Assembly (NCBI RefSeq): GCF_003096095.1
Contig: NZ_CP015453.1
Coordinates: forward strand, 2,728,001-2,792,000
DNA from: Dietzia psychralcaliphila
GTDB taxonomy: Bacteria > Actinomycetota > Actinomycetes > Mycobacteriales > Mycobacteriaceae
DNA length: 64,000 nt
Direction of reading: 5' to 3'
Part shown: positions 1-8,719 of the stretch, one piece after another
Position numbering within the stretch: the first letter of the stretch is position 1
Layout of the letters: each line of letters starts with the position of its first letter
The notes under the pieces: generated by a model
Databases searched by the model: none
The model's input: only the letters and a program-made list of their open reading frames with translations
Told to the model about the DNA's origin: nothing
Program-made: the position numbers and the translations under genes

Positions 1-316
1 GGATGTACCGCTTCTCACCGTCCGCGTAGTGCAGGAGGGCGATGTTGGCGGTGCGGTTCGGGTCGTACTCGATGTGGGCGACGGTGGCGTCGACGCCGTC
101 CTTGTCATTACGACGGAAGTCGATGACACGGTACTGGCGCTTGTGGCCACCGCCCTTGTGGCGGGTGGTGATGCGACCGTGGCCGTTACGACCACCGGTC
201 TTGTGTAGGGGGCGCAGCAGCGACTTCTCGGGCGTCGAGCGCGTGATCTCGGCGAAGTCCGAGACGCTCGAGCCGCGGCGGCCGGGCGTCGTGGGCTTGT
301 ACTTGCGGATAGCCAT
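1..316 (-). CDS. rplB: 50S ribosomal protein L2, N-terminal part (cut by window edge)
   Basis: About the first 105 residues of ribosomal protein L2, which binds 23S rRNA near the peptidyl transferase centre and the subunit interface. The translation starts [14 protein letters not shown] and carries the L2 segment [17 protein letters not shown], followed by [13 protein letters not shown]. The ATG is at 316-314. The rest of the gene lies to the left of the window. It follows rplW after 31 bases in the S10 operon order rpsJ-rplC-rplD-rplW-rplB. Identification is certain; the only limitation is the truncation by the window. Confidence 0.97.
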   Translation of the reverse strand, partial: MAIRKYKPTTPGRRGSSVSDFAEITRSTPEKSLLRPLHKTGGRNGHGRITTRHKGGGHKRQYRVIDFRRNDKDGVDATVAHIEYDPNRTANIALLHYADGEKRYI

Positions 317-347
317 GAGGTTCTCTCGTCCTTAACTCTTCCCGCCG

Positions 348-650
348 TCAGGCGGTCAGACCCGGGATCTCGATGGGCTTGCTGTCGGCCGCAAGGGTCA
401 CGATGGCGCGCTTGGTGCTCTTGCGCTGTCCGAACCCGGTGCGGGTGCGCTTACGCTTGCCCTGACGGTTGGCGGTGTTGACGGACTCAACCGTGACGCC
501 GAAGATCTCCTGGAGGGCGATCTTGATCTGCGTCTTGTTGGAGTCCGGGGCGACCAGGAACGTGTATACGCCCTGCTCGAGCAGGCCATAGGCCTTCTCG
601 GAGACGACGGGGGCGAGGATCACGTCCCGGGGATCGGCGACGGTGCTCAC
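348..650 (-). CDS. rplW: 50S ribosomal protein L23
   Basis: 100-residue L23, a 23S rRNA-binding protein at the polypeptide exit tunnel that serves as a docking site for trigger factor and SRP in bacteria. The N-terminal [17 protein letters not shown] segment and the basic loop rich in Lys and Arg ([21 protein letters not shown]) are typical of the family. The start is GTG at 650-648 and overlaps the rplD stop codon (GTGA), so translation is probably coupled. Length and position between L4 and L2 match the conserved S10 operon. Confidence 0.97.
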   Translation of the reverse strand: MSTVADPRDVILAPVVSEKAYGLLEQGVYTFLVAPDSNKTQIKIALQEIFGVTVESVNTANRQGKRKRTRTGFGQRKSTKRAIVTLAADSKPIEIPGLTA

Positions 651-1345
651 TTGTCGGCCTCCTTCGCGGCGGTGTTATCGGTGCCTGCGGCGCGCTTGCT
701 GGCCTGCGACACGAACGCGTCCAGAGCCTCAACGGTGAACACGACGTCGTCTGCACGCAGTACGTCGTAGGTGTTGAGCTGATCCGGAGCGATGGTGTGG
801 ACGTGGTCCAGGTTGCCCACCGAACGCCAGGCTGCGGTGTCCTCGCGGCCCACCACGATCAGGAACTTCCTGCGGTCGGACAGGCTTCCGAGGAAGTCCC
901 GCACGCCGGCCGTCGACGGGATCTGACCCTCGACGAACTCGGTGACCACGTGGATGCGATCGCTGGCGGCCCGGTCGGACAGGGCACCACGGAGCGCGGC
1001 GGCCTTCATCTTCTTGGGCGTGCGCTGCGAGTAGTCACGCGGCTTCGGACCGTGGACCGTGCCACCGCCGGTGTAGGCGGGGGCGCGGGTCGAGCCCTGG
1101 CGTGCGCGGCCGGTGCCCTTCTGGCGGAACGGCTTGCGGCCACCGCCTCGCACCTCGCCACGGGTCTTGGTCGAGTGCGTGCCCTGGCGCGCCGCGGCGA
1201 GCTGCGCCACGACGACCTGGTGCATGAGGGGCAGGTTGGGCTCGACGCCGAAGATCTCGGCGGGGAGCTCGACGGACCCGTTGGCCGAGCCGGCCGGGGT
1301 ACGGACGTCAAGCTTGAGATTCACGGTGTTCTCCGTCGTGGTCAT
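647..1345 (-). CDS. rplD: 50S ribosomal protein L4
   Basis: 232-residue L4, an early-assembly 23S rRNA-binding protein that lines the exit tunnel. The conserved loop [20 protein letters not shown] is present at about residues 67-86, followed by [20 protein letters not shown] set the start at the ATG at 1345-1343, which overlaps the rplC stop in an ATGA. A longer open frame runs upstream, but it is only the other frame of rplC. In E. coli L4 also represses its own operon; nothing here shows whether that occurs in this organism. Confidence 0.96.
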   Translation of the reverse strand: MTTTENTVNLKLDVRTPAGSANGSVELPAEIFGVEPNLPLMHQVVVAQLAAARQGTHSTKTRGEVRGGGRKPFRQKGTGRARQGSTRAPAYTGGGTVHGPKPRDYSQRTPKKMKAAALRGALSDRAASDRIHVVTEFVEGQIPSTAGVRDFLGSLSDRRKFLIVVGREDTAAWRSVGNLDHVHTIAPDQLNTYDVLRADDVVFTVEALDAFVSQASKRAAGTDNTAAKEADK

Positions 1346-2007
1346 GCGCGCGCACCGCCCTTCACTGCGGATCGGACCATCACGAGGCCGCCGTTGCGAC
1401 CCGGGATGGCTCCCTTGATGAGGAGGACGCCGGCCTCGGCATCGACCTTGTGGACCTTCAGGTTCATGGTGGTCACACGCTCGTTGCCCATGCGGCCGGC
1501 CATCTTCTTGCCCCGGAACACGCGGCCCGGGGTGGACGCGCCACCGATGGAGCCGGGCCGACGGTGCACGGCCTGGGTACCGTGCGAGGCGCCCTGACCG
1601 GAGAAGCCGTGACGCTTCATGGTGCCGGCGAAGCCCTTGCCCTTGGAGGTGCCGGTGACGTCGACGAAAGCGCCGTCCTCGAACACGTCCGCGCCGAGCT
1701 CCTGGCCCAGCTCGAAGGCTCCGGCCTGCTCCGCGTTGTCGAGCCTGATCTCCGCGAGGTGGCGACGCGGGGTCACACCCGCCTTGGAGAACTGGCCCGT
1801 GACGGGCTTGGTGACCTTGCGGGGGTCGATCGCGCCGAACGCGATCTGGACGGCGTTGTAGCCGTCGGTCTGCTCTGTACGGATCCCGGTGACTACACAC
1901 GGCCCGGCCTTGATGACGGTAACCGGGACAACCCGGTTGTTCTCGTCGAAGACCTGGGTCATGCCGAGCTTCGCGCCCAGGATTCCCTTGATCTCGGTAG
2001 TACTCAT
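1342..2007 (-). CDS. rplC: 50S ribosomal protein L3
   Basis: 221-residue L3, a primary 23S rRNA-binding protein with an extension towards the peptidyl transferase centre. The N-terminal motif [16 protein letters not shown] and the central [19 protein letters not shown] are diagnostic; the latter includes the glutamine methylated by PrmB in other bacteria. The gene begins with ATG 52 bases after the rpsJ stop and overlaps rplD by four bases at its end. Length is normal for actinobacteria. Confidence 0.97.
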   Translation of the reverse strand: MSTTEIKGILGAKLGMTQVFDENNRVVPVTVIKAGPCVVTGIRTEQTDGYNAVQIAFGAIDPRKVTKPVTGQFSKAGVTPRRHLAEIRLDNAEQAGAFELGQELGADVFEDGAFVDVTGTSKGKGFAGTMKRHGFSGQGASHGTQAVHRRPGSIGGASTPGRVFRGKKMAGRMGNERVTTMNLKVHKVDAEAGVLLIKGAIPGRNGGLVMVRSAVKGGARA

Positions 2008-2059
2008 CTGTTCACTGTCTCCGCTGCACGTTGCTTGCTGACCGCTGCTCGGTCGGAGG

Positions 2060-2365
2060 TCACTGGATGTTGACGTCGACGCTGGCAGGCAGGTCGATGC
2101 GCATGAGCGCGTCCACGGTCTTGGGCGTGGGGTCGAGGATGTCGATCAACCGCTTGTGGGTGCGCATCTCGAAGTGCTCGCGCGAGTCCTTGTACTTGTG
2201 CGGCGAGCGGATGACGCAGTAAACGTTCTTCTCGGTCGGCAACGGCACCGGGCCGACGACACGAGCTCCAGTACGGGTGACCGTCTCGACGATCTTGCGC
2301 GCCGAGGCGTCTATGGCCTCGTGGTCATAGGCCTTGAGCCGGATGCGGATCTTTTGTCCCGCCAC
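2060..2365 (-). CDS. rpsJ: 30S ribosomal protein S10 (NusE)
   Basis: 101-residue S10, a head-domain protein of the small subunit that also acts as NusE in transcription antitermination with NusB. The translation begins [19 protein letters not shown] and contains [20 protein letters not shown] and the RTHKRLIDI segment, all typical. It is the first gene of the S10 operon here and is preceded by about 545 bases without a convincing gene, where the operon promoter must lie. Confidence 0.97.
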   Translation of the reverse strand: MAGQKIRIRLKAYDHEAIDASARKIVETVTRTGARVVGPVPLPTEKNVYCVIRSPHKYKDSREHFEMRTHKRLIDILDPTPKTVDALMRIDLPASVDVNIQ

Positions 2366-2910
2366 TTCGTCCTCATTCTCCCCCCGCCCGTGAAGGCGGC
2401 TGTCGTGAGCGCCCTCGCTGCGCGGGGGACACTTCTGTGTTCGCTTGTCATACGTGACACCGTCAGACCGTCTAACACCCGGTCACATGCATCGGTGCTT
2501 CGTCGTGGAGGACCACCGTCGCGCGCTCACGAACGTGACACGACAAAAGGCCCTCCAGAGGACGGAGTGCCGCACTCCCGCGAGGCGAGGGTGACGGCGG
2601 AACCGATCCGCTGCCGCTGTTGACGTGTCACGACGCGTCCACGCGGTCGGGCGTGTCGCCCTCCCACTTTTCCGGCGGGCGATCTCTCACCCGCCCCGTC
2701 GTGCTCGCCCGACCAACCCGGCTAGCCGCCGGCCCGAGGGCCACACGGATTCGCCGCCTTGTCCGGGCAACTTGACCAGTATGCCGCACGTACCCCACGG
2801 GATCAAAATCGGGATGCTGGCCCGTCGGTGAGGGTCCGCGGCGAGTGGCGCGATTTCGGTAACGTCGAGCCATCAGCGCCCGCGCGCCACTTCCCCCAGG
2901 AGAGCAGAAC
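2366..2910. other. Intergenic region upstream of the S10 operon and of the HPD protein gene
   Basis: This stretch separates the divergent genes rpsJ (minus) and the small HPD-motif gene (plus). No open frame here has a family motif or a good ribosome binding site. It contains a candidate minus-strand promoter and a small inverted repeat, ggagtg/cactcc, near 2566-2580, which would lie upstream of that promoter. It should hold the promoters for both flanking genes. Confidence 0.5.
2447..2474 (-). promoter_or_regulatory. Candidate S10 operon promoter
   Basis: On the minus strand a -35-like TAGACG (4 of 6 to TTGACA) is followed after 16 bases by a -10-like TATGAC (4 of 6 to TATAAT). It lies about 80-110 bases upstream of the rpsJ ATG, a plausible leader length. 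This is motif evidence only; in such GC-rich DNA similar matches arise by chance. Confidence 0.3.
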
Positions 2911-3183
2911 GTGAACAGCCGACGCGAACCACGCGACCCCGCCGCCTACAAGCGGGATCGGCGCCAAGCCGTCCTGCGCCACCACCCGGACAAGGGTGGC
3001 GATCCCGACGAGATGCTCCGCGCGCTCGAGGAGGTGGACCGCAGACACGGGGTCGGCGGTTCCCGACGTCCCGAACACGCTGCGACCGCCGAGCAGGTTG
3101 CCGCGGTGGCCGTGACCGCTCTGGCCGGGATGGCCGCGGTCGGACTGTCCGTCGCCATGAGCGTCATGGGGCGGCGCCGGTAG
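2911..3183 (+). CDS. Small HPD-motif (J-domain-like) protein with C-terminal hydrophobic segment
   Basis: 90-residue protein starting at GTG 2911, with the RBS AGGAG eight bases upstream. The segment YKRDRRQAVLRHHPDKGG (about residues 11-28) looks like helix II and the HPD loop of a DnaJ J-domain, and DPDEMLRALEEVDRRHG could be helix III. The usual helix I is missing, so this is a minimal or degenerate J-domain. Residues about 60-86 (VAAVAVTALAGMAAVGLSVA then MSVMGRRR) could form a tail-anchored membrane helix. HPD proteins stimulate DnaK ATPase; whether this one does is unknown. It sits divergently from the S10 operon and convergent to tuf. I do not recognise a named family. Confidence 0.7.
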   Translation: MNSRREPRDPAAYKRDRRQAVLRHHPDKGGDPDEMLRALEEVDRRHGVGGSRRPEHAATAEQVAAVAVTALAGMAAVGLSVAMSVMGRRR

Positions 3184-3260
3184 TCGTCGCCCACGACCCC
3201 GACGAATAGTCGTCACACATCACTCCGACGAGTAGTCGTCGCACATGACCTCGACGACGA
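3181..3260. repeat. 26-bp tandem repeat, about 2.7 copies
   Basis: Two near-identical 26-base units lie at 3200-3225 and 3226-3251. Each contains cgacga, then a 3-base spacer (ata or gta), then gtcgtc, an inverted repeat. A partial earlier unit begins at the stop codon of the HPD gene (tagtcgtcgcccacgac), and another partial follows at 3252. The array lies between the HPD gene and the tuf terminator hairpin. Confidence 0.75.
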
Positions 3261-3300
3261 GTGAGGGGCGCCCCACCTTTCGGTGGAGCGCCCCTCACTC
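3259..3300 (-). terminator. Strong hairpin downstream of tuf, probably bidirectional terminator
   Basis: A near-perfect stem of about 19 base pairs (gagtgaggggcgc... paired with ...gcgcccctcactc) with a loop of about three bases lies 41 bases beyond the tuf stop. It also lies beyond the convergent HPD gene, so it can serve both. No clear U-tract follows on either strand, as is common for actinobacterial hairpin terminators. Confidence 0.8.
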
Positions 3301-3341
3301 ATGTGGTCCGGACTTCTCGTCCGATCCGCTGGGTCAGTCGA

Positions 3342-4532
3342 TCACTTGATGATCTTGGTGACCTGACCGGCGCCGACGGTGCGGCCACCCTCACGGATCG
3401 CGAAGCGCAGGCCCTCATCCATGGCGACCGGCTGGATGAGCTCGACGCTCATCTCGGTGTTGTCGCCCGGCATGACCATCTCGGTGCCCTCGGGGAGGGT
3501 CACGACGCCGGTCACGTCCGTGGTACGGAAGTAGAACTGCGGACGGTAGTTGTTGAAGAACGGCGTGTGGCGGCCGCCCTCGTCCTTGGACAGGATGTAC
3601 GCCTGGCCCTCGAAGTTCGTGTGCGGGGTGTACGCGCCCGGCTTGATGACGACCTGGCCGCGCTCGACCTCCTCGCGCTTGAGGCCACGGACGAGCAGAC
3701 CGACGTTGTCGCCGGCCTCGCCGTAGTCGAGGAGCTTACGGAACATCTCGATGCCCGTGATCGTGGTCTTGGTGGCCTTCTCCTTGATGCCGATGAGCTC
3801 GACATCCTCGTTCACGTTGACCTTGCCACGCTCGATACGACCGGTGACGACGGTGCCACGACCGGTGATCGTGAAGACGTCCTCGACGGGCATGAGGAAC
3901 GGCTTCTCCGTCTCACGCTCGGGGTCCGGCACGGAGTCGTCGCAGGCCTGCATCAGGTCACGGATGGCCTGGACCCACTTCTCGTCACCCTCGAGTGCCT
4001 TGAGGGCCGAGATGTGGACGACGGGGGCGTCCTCGTCGAACTCCTGCGAGGCGAGGAGCTCACGCACCTCCATCTCGACGAGCTCGAGGATCTCCTCGTC
4101 GTCGACCATGTCGCACTTGTTGAGGGCGACGAGGATGTAGGGGACGCCGACCTGACGGGCGAGCAGCACGTGCTCACGCGTCTGCGGCATCGGGCCGTCG
4201 GTGGCCGCCACGACCAGGATCGCGCCGTCCATCTGGGCGGCACCGGTGATCATGTTCTTGATGTAGTCGGCGTGACCCGGGGCGTCGACGTGCGCGTAGT
4301 GGCGCTTCTCCGTCTGGTACTCGACGTGGGAGATGTTGATCGTGATACCACGAGCCTTCTCCTCCGGCGCCTTGTCGATCTCGTCGAACGCGAACGCGTC
4401 GTTGAGATCGGGGAAGGTGTCCGCCAGGACCTTGGTGATGGCCGCGGTGGTGGTGGTCTTGCCATGGTCGACGTGACCGATGGTGCCGATGTTAACGTGC
4501 GGTTTGGTCCGCTCGAACTTCGCCTTCGCCAC
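3342..4532 (-). CDS. tuf: Elongation factor Tu
   Basis: 396-residue EF-Tu, the GTPase that delivers aminoacyl-tRNA to the ribosome. The G1 motif GHVDHGKTT is at about residues 19-27, [12 protein letters not shown] carries the G3 switch II element, and NKCD is G4. Domains 2 and 3 follow with normal length. I chose the GTG at 4532-4530 because AGGAGG lies eight bases upstream and the product then begins [14 protein letters not shown] like other EF-Tu. A longer in-frame opening is upstream but has no support. It follows fusA after about 170 bases and may have its own promoter there. Confidence 0.98.
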   Translation of the reverse strand: MAKAKFERTKPHVNIGTIGHVDHGKTTTTAAITKVLADTFPDLNDAFAFDEIDKAPEEKARGITINISHVEYQTEKRHYAHVDAPGHADYIKNMITGAAQMDGAILVVAATDGPMPQTREHVLLARQVGVPYILVALNKCDMVDDEEILELVEMEVRELLASQEFDEDAPVVHISALKALEGDEKWVQAIRDLMQACDDSVPDPERETEKPFLMPVEDVFTITGRGTVVTGRIERGKVNVNEDVELIGIKEKATKTTITGIEMFRKLLDYGEAGDNVGLLVRGLKREEVERGQVVIKPGAYTPHTNFEGQAYILSKDEGGRHTPFFNNYRPQFYFRTTDVTGVVTLPEGTEMVMPGDNTEMSVELIQPVAMDEGLRFAIREGGRTVGAGQVTKIIK

Positions 4533-4705
4533 TTTATGTCCTCCTGGACTGGTCTGTCCCCACCTCGAGGTGGGCACTGCTTTGTGTGGGATCTGATCTT
4601 ACTCATCGTGCCGTGGGGCACGAACCGGCGGCCACCCGGAGGTTCGACCGTGCGCCGCCGGCATCGGCCCCGCCCTACCTCTCGGCCGGGCGGGACCAGT
4701 ACCGG

Positions 4706-6817
4706 TTACTCGCCGGTCGCCTTGGCGATGATCTCCTTGGACACACTCGCCGGAACCTCGGCGTAGTGGGAGAAGACCATCGAGTAGTTGGCCCGGCCCT
4801 GCGTCTTCGACCGGAGGTCGCCGACGTAGCCGAACATTTCGGACAGCGGCACGTTGGCCTTGACGACGCGGGCGCCGGAGCGCTCCTCCATCGCCTGGAT
4901 CTGGCCACGGCGGGAGTTGATGTCGCCGATCACGTCGCCCATGTAGTCCTCCGGTGTGATGACCTCGACCGCCATGAGCGGCTCGAGGATCACCGGCTGA
5001 CACCGGCGGGAGGCCTCCTTGAAGGCCATCGAGCCCGCGACCTTGAACGCCATCTCCGAAGAGTCGACCTCGTGGTACGCGCCGTCGATCAGCGTCGCCT
5101 TGACGTTGACCATCGGGTAGCCGGCGAGGACGCCGTACTGCATGGCGTCCTTGATGCCGTGGTCCACCGAGGGGATGTACTCCTTGGGGATACGGCCACC
5201 GGTGACCTTGTCGGAGAACTCGTAGGTCTCGCCCTCCTCGACCTGCTCCTGGGGAAGCGGCTCGAGACGGATCTGGACCTTGGCGAACTGGCCCGAACCA
5301 CCGGTCTGCTTCTTGTGGGTGTAGTCGAACTTCTCGACCGTGCCCTTGATGGTCTCGCGGTACGCGACCTGCGGCTTGCCGACGTTGGCCTCGACCTTGA
5401 ACTCGCGCTTCATGCGGTCGACGAGCACATCCAGGTGGAGCTCGCCCATGCCGCCGATGACGGTCTGACCGGTCTCGTCGTCCAGCCGGACGGAGAACGT
5501 CGGATCCTCGCGGGCCAGCTTCTGGATGGCCGTGCCGAGCTTCTCCTGGTCAGCCTTGGTCTTGGGCTCGATCGAGACGTCGATGACCGGGGCCGGGAAA
5601 GTCATGGACTCGAGGATGACCTGGTTCTGCAGGTCGCACAGGGTGTCACCCGTGGTGGTGTCCTTGAGGCCGATGAACGCGTAGATGTGGCCGGCGACGG
5701 CCTCCTCTACGGGCATCTCCTTGTTGGCGTGCATCTGGAAGAGCTTGCCGACGCGCTCCTTCTTGCCCTTGGTCGCGTTCTGCACCTGGGTGCTCGGGTC
5801 GATACGACCCGAGTAGACGCGGACGAAGGTGAGCTCACCGAAGAACGGGTGCACGGCGATCTTGAACGCCAGTGCCGCGAACGGCTCGTCCTTGGAGGGC
5901 TGGCGGCTGACCACCTTCTCCTCGTCGCCCACGGCGTGGCCGTGGATCGAGCCGACGTCCAGCGGGTTGGGCAGGTACGCGATGACGGCGTCGAGCAGGG
6001 GCTGGACGCCCTTGTTCTTGTACGCCGAACCACACAGCACCGGGTAGATCTCGGCGTTGACCGTCATCTTGCGGATCGCGCCCTGGATCTCGGCCTTCGT
6101 CAGCTCCTCGCCGCCGAAGTACTTCTCCATGAGGGCCTCGTCGCTCTCGGCGACGGCCTCGAGCAGCTTCTCCCGGTACTCGTCGGCCTTGTCCTTGAGA
6201 TCTTCGGGGATCTCCTGGACCGTGGCCTCGGTGCCGATCGGCGTGACGCCCGGCCAGACGAGGGCCTTCATCTCCACGAGGTCGATGACCCCGTCGAACT
6301 CGTCCTCCGCGCCGATGGGCAGCTGCAGGACGAGCGGCTTCGCGCCGAGACGGTCGATGATGGTCTGCACGGTGTAGTAGAAGTCCGCGCCCATCTTGTC
6401 CATCTTGTTGACGAAGCAGATGCGCGGGACGTCGTACTTCTCCGCCTGGCGCCAAACCTGCTCCGACTGGGGCTCGACGCCCTCCTTGCCGTCGAACACC
6501 GCGACCGCACCGTCGAGGACGCGCAGCGAGCGCTCGACCTCGACCGTGAAGTCGACGTGGCCCGGGGTATCGATGATGTTGATCTGGTTGTCGGCCCAGA
6601 AACAGGTGACGGCGGCCGACGTGATGGTGATGCCGCGCTCTTTCTCCTGCTCCATCCAGTCGGTGGTCGAGGCGCCGTCGTGCGTCTCGCCGATCTTCCG
6701 GTTGACACCCGTGTAGAACAGGATGCGCTCGGTGACGGTCGTCTTACCGGCGTCGATGTGCGCCATGATGCCGATGTTGCGGACCTTGTTGAGGTCGGTC
6801 AGCACGTCCTGTGCCAC
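4706..6817 (-). CDS. fusA: Elongation factor G
   Basis: 703-residue EF-G, the translocation GTPase that also acts in ribosome recycling. The G-domain motifs [19 protein letters not shown] and [14 protein letters not shown] and the NKMD motif are present. Domains II-V follow at full length, including the conserved [19 protein letters not shown] stretch of domain IV. It lies between rpsG and tuf in the classical str operon order. Long frames on the opposite strand of this gene are codon-bias shadows. Confidence 0.98.
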   Translation of the reverse strand: MAQDVLTDLNKVRNIGIMAHIDAGKTTVTERILFYTGVNRKIGETHDGASTTDWMEQEKERGITITSAAVTCFWADNQINIIDTPGHVDFTVEVERSLRVLDGAVAVFDGKEGVEPQSEQVWRQAEKYDVPRICFVNKMDKMGADFYYTVQTIIDRLGAKPLVLQLPIGAEDEFDGVIDLVEMKALVWPGVTPIGTEATVQEIPEDLKDKADEYREKLLEAVAESDEALMEKYFGGEELTKAEIQGAIRKMTVNAEIYPVLCGSAYKNKGVQPLLDAVIAYLPNPLDVGSIHGHAVGDEEKVVSRQPSKDEPFAALAFKIAVHPFFGELTFVRVYSGRIDPSTQVQNATKGKKERVGKLFQMHANKEMPVEEAVAGHIYAFIGLKDTTTGDTLCDLQNQVILESMTFPAPVIDVSIEPKTKADQEKLGTAIQKLAREDPTFSVRLDDETGQTVIGGMGELHLDVLVDRMKREFKVEANVGKPQVAYRETIKGTVEKFDYTHKKQTGGSGQFAKVQIRLEPLPQEQVEEGETYEFSDKVTGGRIPKEYIPSVDHGIKDAMQYGVLAGYPMVNVKATLIDGAYHEVDSSEMAFKVAGSMAFKEASRRCQPVILEPLMAVEVITPEDYMGDVIGDINSRRGQIQAMEERSGARVVKANVPLSEMFGYVGDLRSKTQGRANYSMVFSHYAEVPASVSKEIIAKATGE

Positions 6818-6963
6818 GGATGGTCCCCGATCGTGAGTCTTAGGTGGCCCGGGCGGTCGTGTCCGACCGTCCGAACCGGGTCTGTTGTGCTGGGCCGTGT
6901 CCCGCTTCGCTCGCGCGGAACCGACCCTTGTTCAATGATGCCACCCTCGGGGCGGCAGGGGAT

Positions 6964-7006
6964 CCCCGGAGCGGTGACGCCCCGTGGGCGTCCCCCCGCT
7001 CCGGGG
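6964..7006 (-). terminator. Hairpin between rpsG and fusA
   Basis: Outer arms ccccggagcgg (6964-6974) and ccgctccgggg (6996-7006) enclose an inner inverted repeat gacgcccc/gggcgtc, giving a very stable stem just after the rpsG stop. There is no U-tract. It may end part of the rpsL-rpsG transcript or act as a processing or stability element, leaving reduced read-through into fusA. Confidence 0.6.
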
Positions 7007-7016
7007 CCCGGCTGGA

Positions 7017-7487
7017 TCACCAGCGGTAGTGCGCGAACGCCCGGTTGGCCTCGGCCATCTTGTGGGTGTCCTCGCGGCGCTTGACCGCGGCACCCAGGCC
7101 GTTGGAGGCGTCGAGGATCTCGTTGGCCAGACGCTCGACCATGCTGTTCTCGCGACGCTGCCGGGAGAAGGTCACCAGCCAGCGCATGGCGAGGGTCGTG
7201 GAACGACCCGGACGGACCTCGACGGGCACCTGGTAGGTGGCGCCACCGACGCGGCGGGAGCGGACCTCGAGGGCGGGCTTGACGTTGTCAAGAGCCTTCT
7301 TGAGGGTGAGGACCGGATCGGTGCCGGTCTTCTCGCGGCAGATCTCCAGCGCCGAGTAGACGATGCGCTCGGCGGTCGTCTTCTTGCCGTCGAGGAGGAT
7401 CTTGTTGACGAGCTGCGTGACCAGCTGCGAACCGTAGACCGGATCGTTGATGAGCTGGCGCTTCGGGGCGGGACCCTTACGAGGCAT
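7017..7487 (-). CDS. rpsG: 30S ribosomal protein S7
   Basis: 156-residue S7, the 16S rRNA 3'-domain assembly initiator at the subunit head. The translation begins [20 protein letters not shown] and includes the family stretches [20 protein letters not shown] and [20 protein letters not shown]. The ATG overlaps the rpsL stop by one base (TAATG), so the two are coupled. The hairpin at 6964-7006 follows directly. Confidence 0.98.
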   Translation of the reverse strand: MPRKGPAPKRQLINDPVYGSQLVTQLVNKILLDGKKTTAERIVYSALEICREKTGTDPVLTLKKALDNVKPALEVRSRRVGGATYQVPVEVRPGRSTTLAMRWLVTFSRQRRENSMVERLANEILDASNGLGAAVKRREDTHKMAEANRAFAHYRW

Positions 7488-7858
7488 TACTTCTCCTTCT
7501 TGGCGCCGTAGCGGGAGCGGGCCTGCTTGCGGTCCTTCACGCCCTGCGTGTCGAGGGAGCCGCGGATGATCTTGTACCGGACACCCGGGAGGTCCTTCAC
7601 ACGTCCACCACGGACGAGCACCATCGAGTGCTCCTGGAGGTTGTGGCCCTCACCGGGGATGTACGCGGACACCTCGATGCCGCTGGTCAGGCGCACACGG
7701 GCGACCTTCCGCAGCGCGGAGTTCGGCTTCTTGGGGGTCGTGGTGTACACACGGGTGCACACGCCACGACGCTGCGGCGAGCCCTTGAGGGCCGCCGTCG
7801 CAGACGAGGACTTCTTGTCCTGGCGGCCCTTGCGGACCAGCTGGTTGATGGTTGGCAT
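7487..7858 (-). CDS. rpsL: 30S ribosomal protein S12
   Basis: 123-residue S12, a decoding-centre protein. The translation begins [15 protein letters not shown] and holds the [18 protein letters not shown] and [14 protein letters not shown] segments. The lysines at the two classical streptomycin-resistance positions (Lys43 and Lys88 by usual numbering) are the wild-type residues. It is the first gene of the str operon, with a good candidate promoter about 175 bases upstream. Confidence 0.98.
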   Translation of the reverse strand: MPTINQLVRKGRQDKKSSSATAALKGSPQRRGVCTRVYTTTPKKPNSALRKVARVRLTSGIEVSAYIPGEGHNLQEHSMVLVRGGRVKDLPGVRYKIIRGSLDTQGVKDRKQARSRYGAKKEK

Positions 7859-8031
7859 GAACCGACTTTCTCTAGCTGGCGGCCTCCGCGAGGGCGACCA
7901 CCGGTCACTGGGACGTTGCTCGTATCCGGACTCTCGCGCTCCCCGACGGGCGCACGGGCGACCACGTCAGCCGCTCTCGCTGGCCTACTGGGCACGATCC
8001 TCCAGCTCGCATACTGCGAGCACGATGGTCA

Positions 8032-8061
8032 AGCCTAACCGCCGTCGTGATGATCGGTCAA
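8032..8061 (-). promoter_or_regulatory. Candidate str operon (rpsL) promoter
   Basis: On the minus strand TTGACC (5 of 6 to the -35 consensus) is followed by an 18-base spacer and TAGGCT, which fits the actinobacterial TANNNT -10. The -35 overlaps the stop codon of the upstream TetR gene. The predicted start would leave a leader of about 165 bases before the rpsL ATG, containing a small stem ctcgca/tgcgag at 8006-8020. Confidence 0.55.
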
Positions 8062-8708
8062 AACGTGGCCGAGGTGACATCTTCGGCCGACGTCTCCGGG
8101 TTCTGTGCGAGCACCAGATCGATGGTCTCGGCCCAGTACCGGATCACCTTCTCGCGTCGTGCGGAGTCATCGGAGAGCACGTCCGCGAGCCCGAGCCCGC
8201 GGGCCAGGTCGAGGGTGGCCTGCAGGGGTCGGCGCACCCGTACGTCGGCGGGGTCGCGCCCGAGGGCGGAGGCGGCGATCGCCAGGACCTCGCGGGACAT
8301 GTGGTTCTCGAGCGGCAGCACGCGGTCACGAAGTGCCGGATCGCTGGCCGCGGCGGTCCACACGTGCAGCGCCGCCTTGAAGAGGTCCGAGGTGTAGTGC
8401 TGGACGATCAGACGGACCACGGCCACCGTCCGCTCGGGCCCCGGTTCGGGGAGATCCAGTCCCACATTCCGGACGTCCTCGATCCGTTGCTCGATCATGT
8501 GCAGGAGGGCGGCGGTGATGAGGTCCTCGCGGGTGGGGAAATGGTGCTGCGCGGCGCCCCGTGAGACGCCGGCGGCGGCGGCCACCGCTCCCACGGTGGT
8601 CGCCGCCCAGCCCTGCGTGGCGAGGAGGTCGATCGAGGCACCCAGGAGGCGTTCCCGCGTGAGGCGGCTACGGTCCTGCTTCGGGGCCCGTTGCTCGGGT
8701 GCCGTCAT
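8058..8708 (-). CDS. TetR family transcriptional regulator
   Basis: 216-residue regulator. The N-terminal TetR helix-turn-helix at about residues 18-65 reads RERLLGASIDLLATQGWAAT, then VAAAAGVSRGAAQHHFPTRE. The C-terminal ligand domain is of ordinary length. I start it at the ATG at 8708-8706; a longer open frame upstream is only the alcohol dehydrogenase in another frame. It is the last gene of the Atu-like operon, 11 bases after the alcohol dehydrogenase. By analogy with AtuR of Pseudomonas it may repress this operon; the palindromes at 19527-19544 and 9882-9903 are candidate sites. The ligand is unknown. Confidence 0.85.
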   Translation of the reverse strand: MTAPEQRAPKQDRSRLTRERLLGASIDLLATQGWAATTVGAVAAAAGVSRGAAQHHFPTREDLITAALLHMIEQRIEDVRNVGLDLPEPGPERTVAVVRLIVQHYTSDLFKAALHVWTAAASDPALRDRVLPLENHMSREVLAIAASALGRDPADVRVRRPLQATLDLARGLGLADVLSDDSARREKVIRYWAETIDLVLAQNPETSAEDVTSATF

Positions 8709-8719
8709 TCTTCCTCCTG

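Noticed and set aside
647-1900. 417-codon minus-strand frame covering rplD
   Set aside because: Only the part from 1345 is rplD; the upstream part is rplC read in another frame.
2628-2873. Small minus-strand frame upstream of rpsJ as a possible gene
   Set aside because: No ribosome binding site and an Arg/Pro-rich composition; better explained as intergenic DNA.
3181-3260. CRISPR-like array
   Set aside because: Units are contiguous with no unique spacers and no cas genes are present; it is a plain tandem repeat.
4586-7084. 832-codon plus-strand frame opposite fusA
   Set aside because: Shadow of EF-G: low-complexity LDRDVDD-type translation, no ribosome binding site, no motif.
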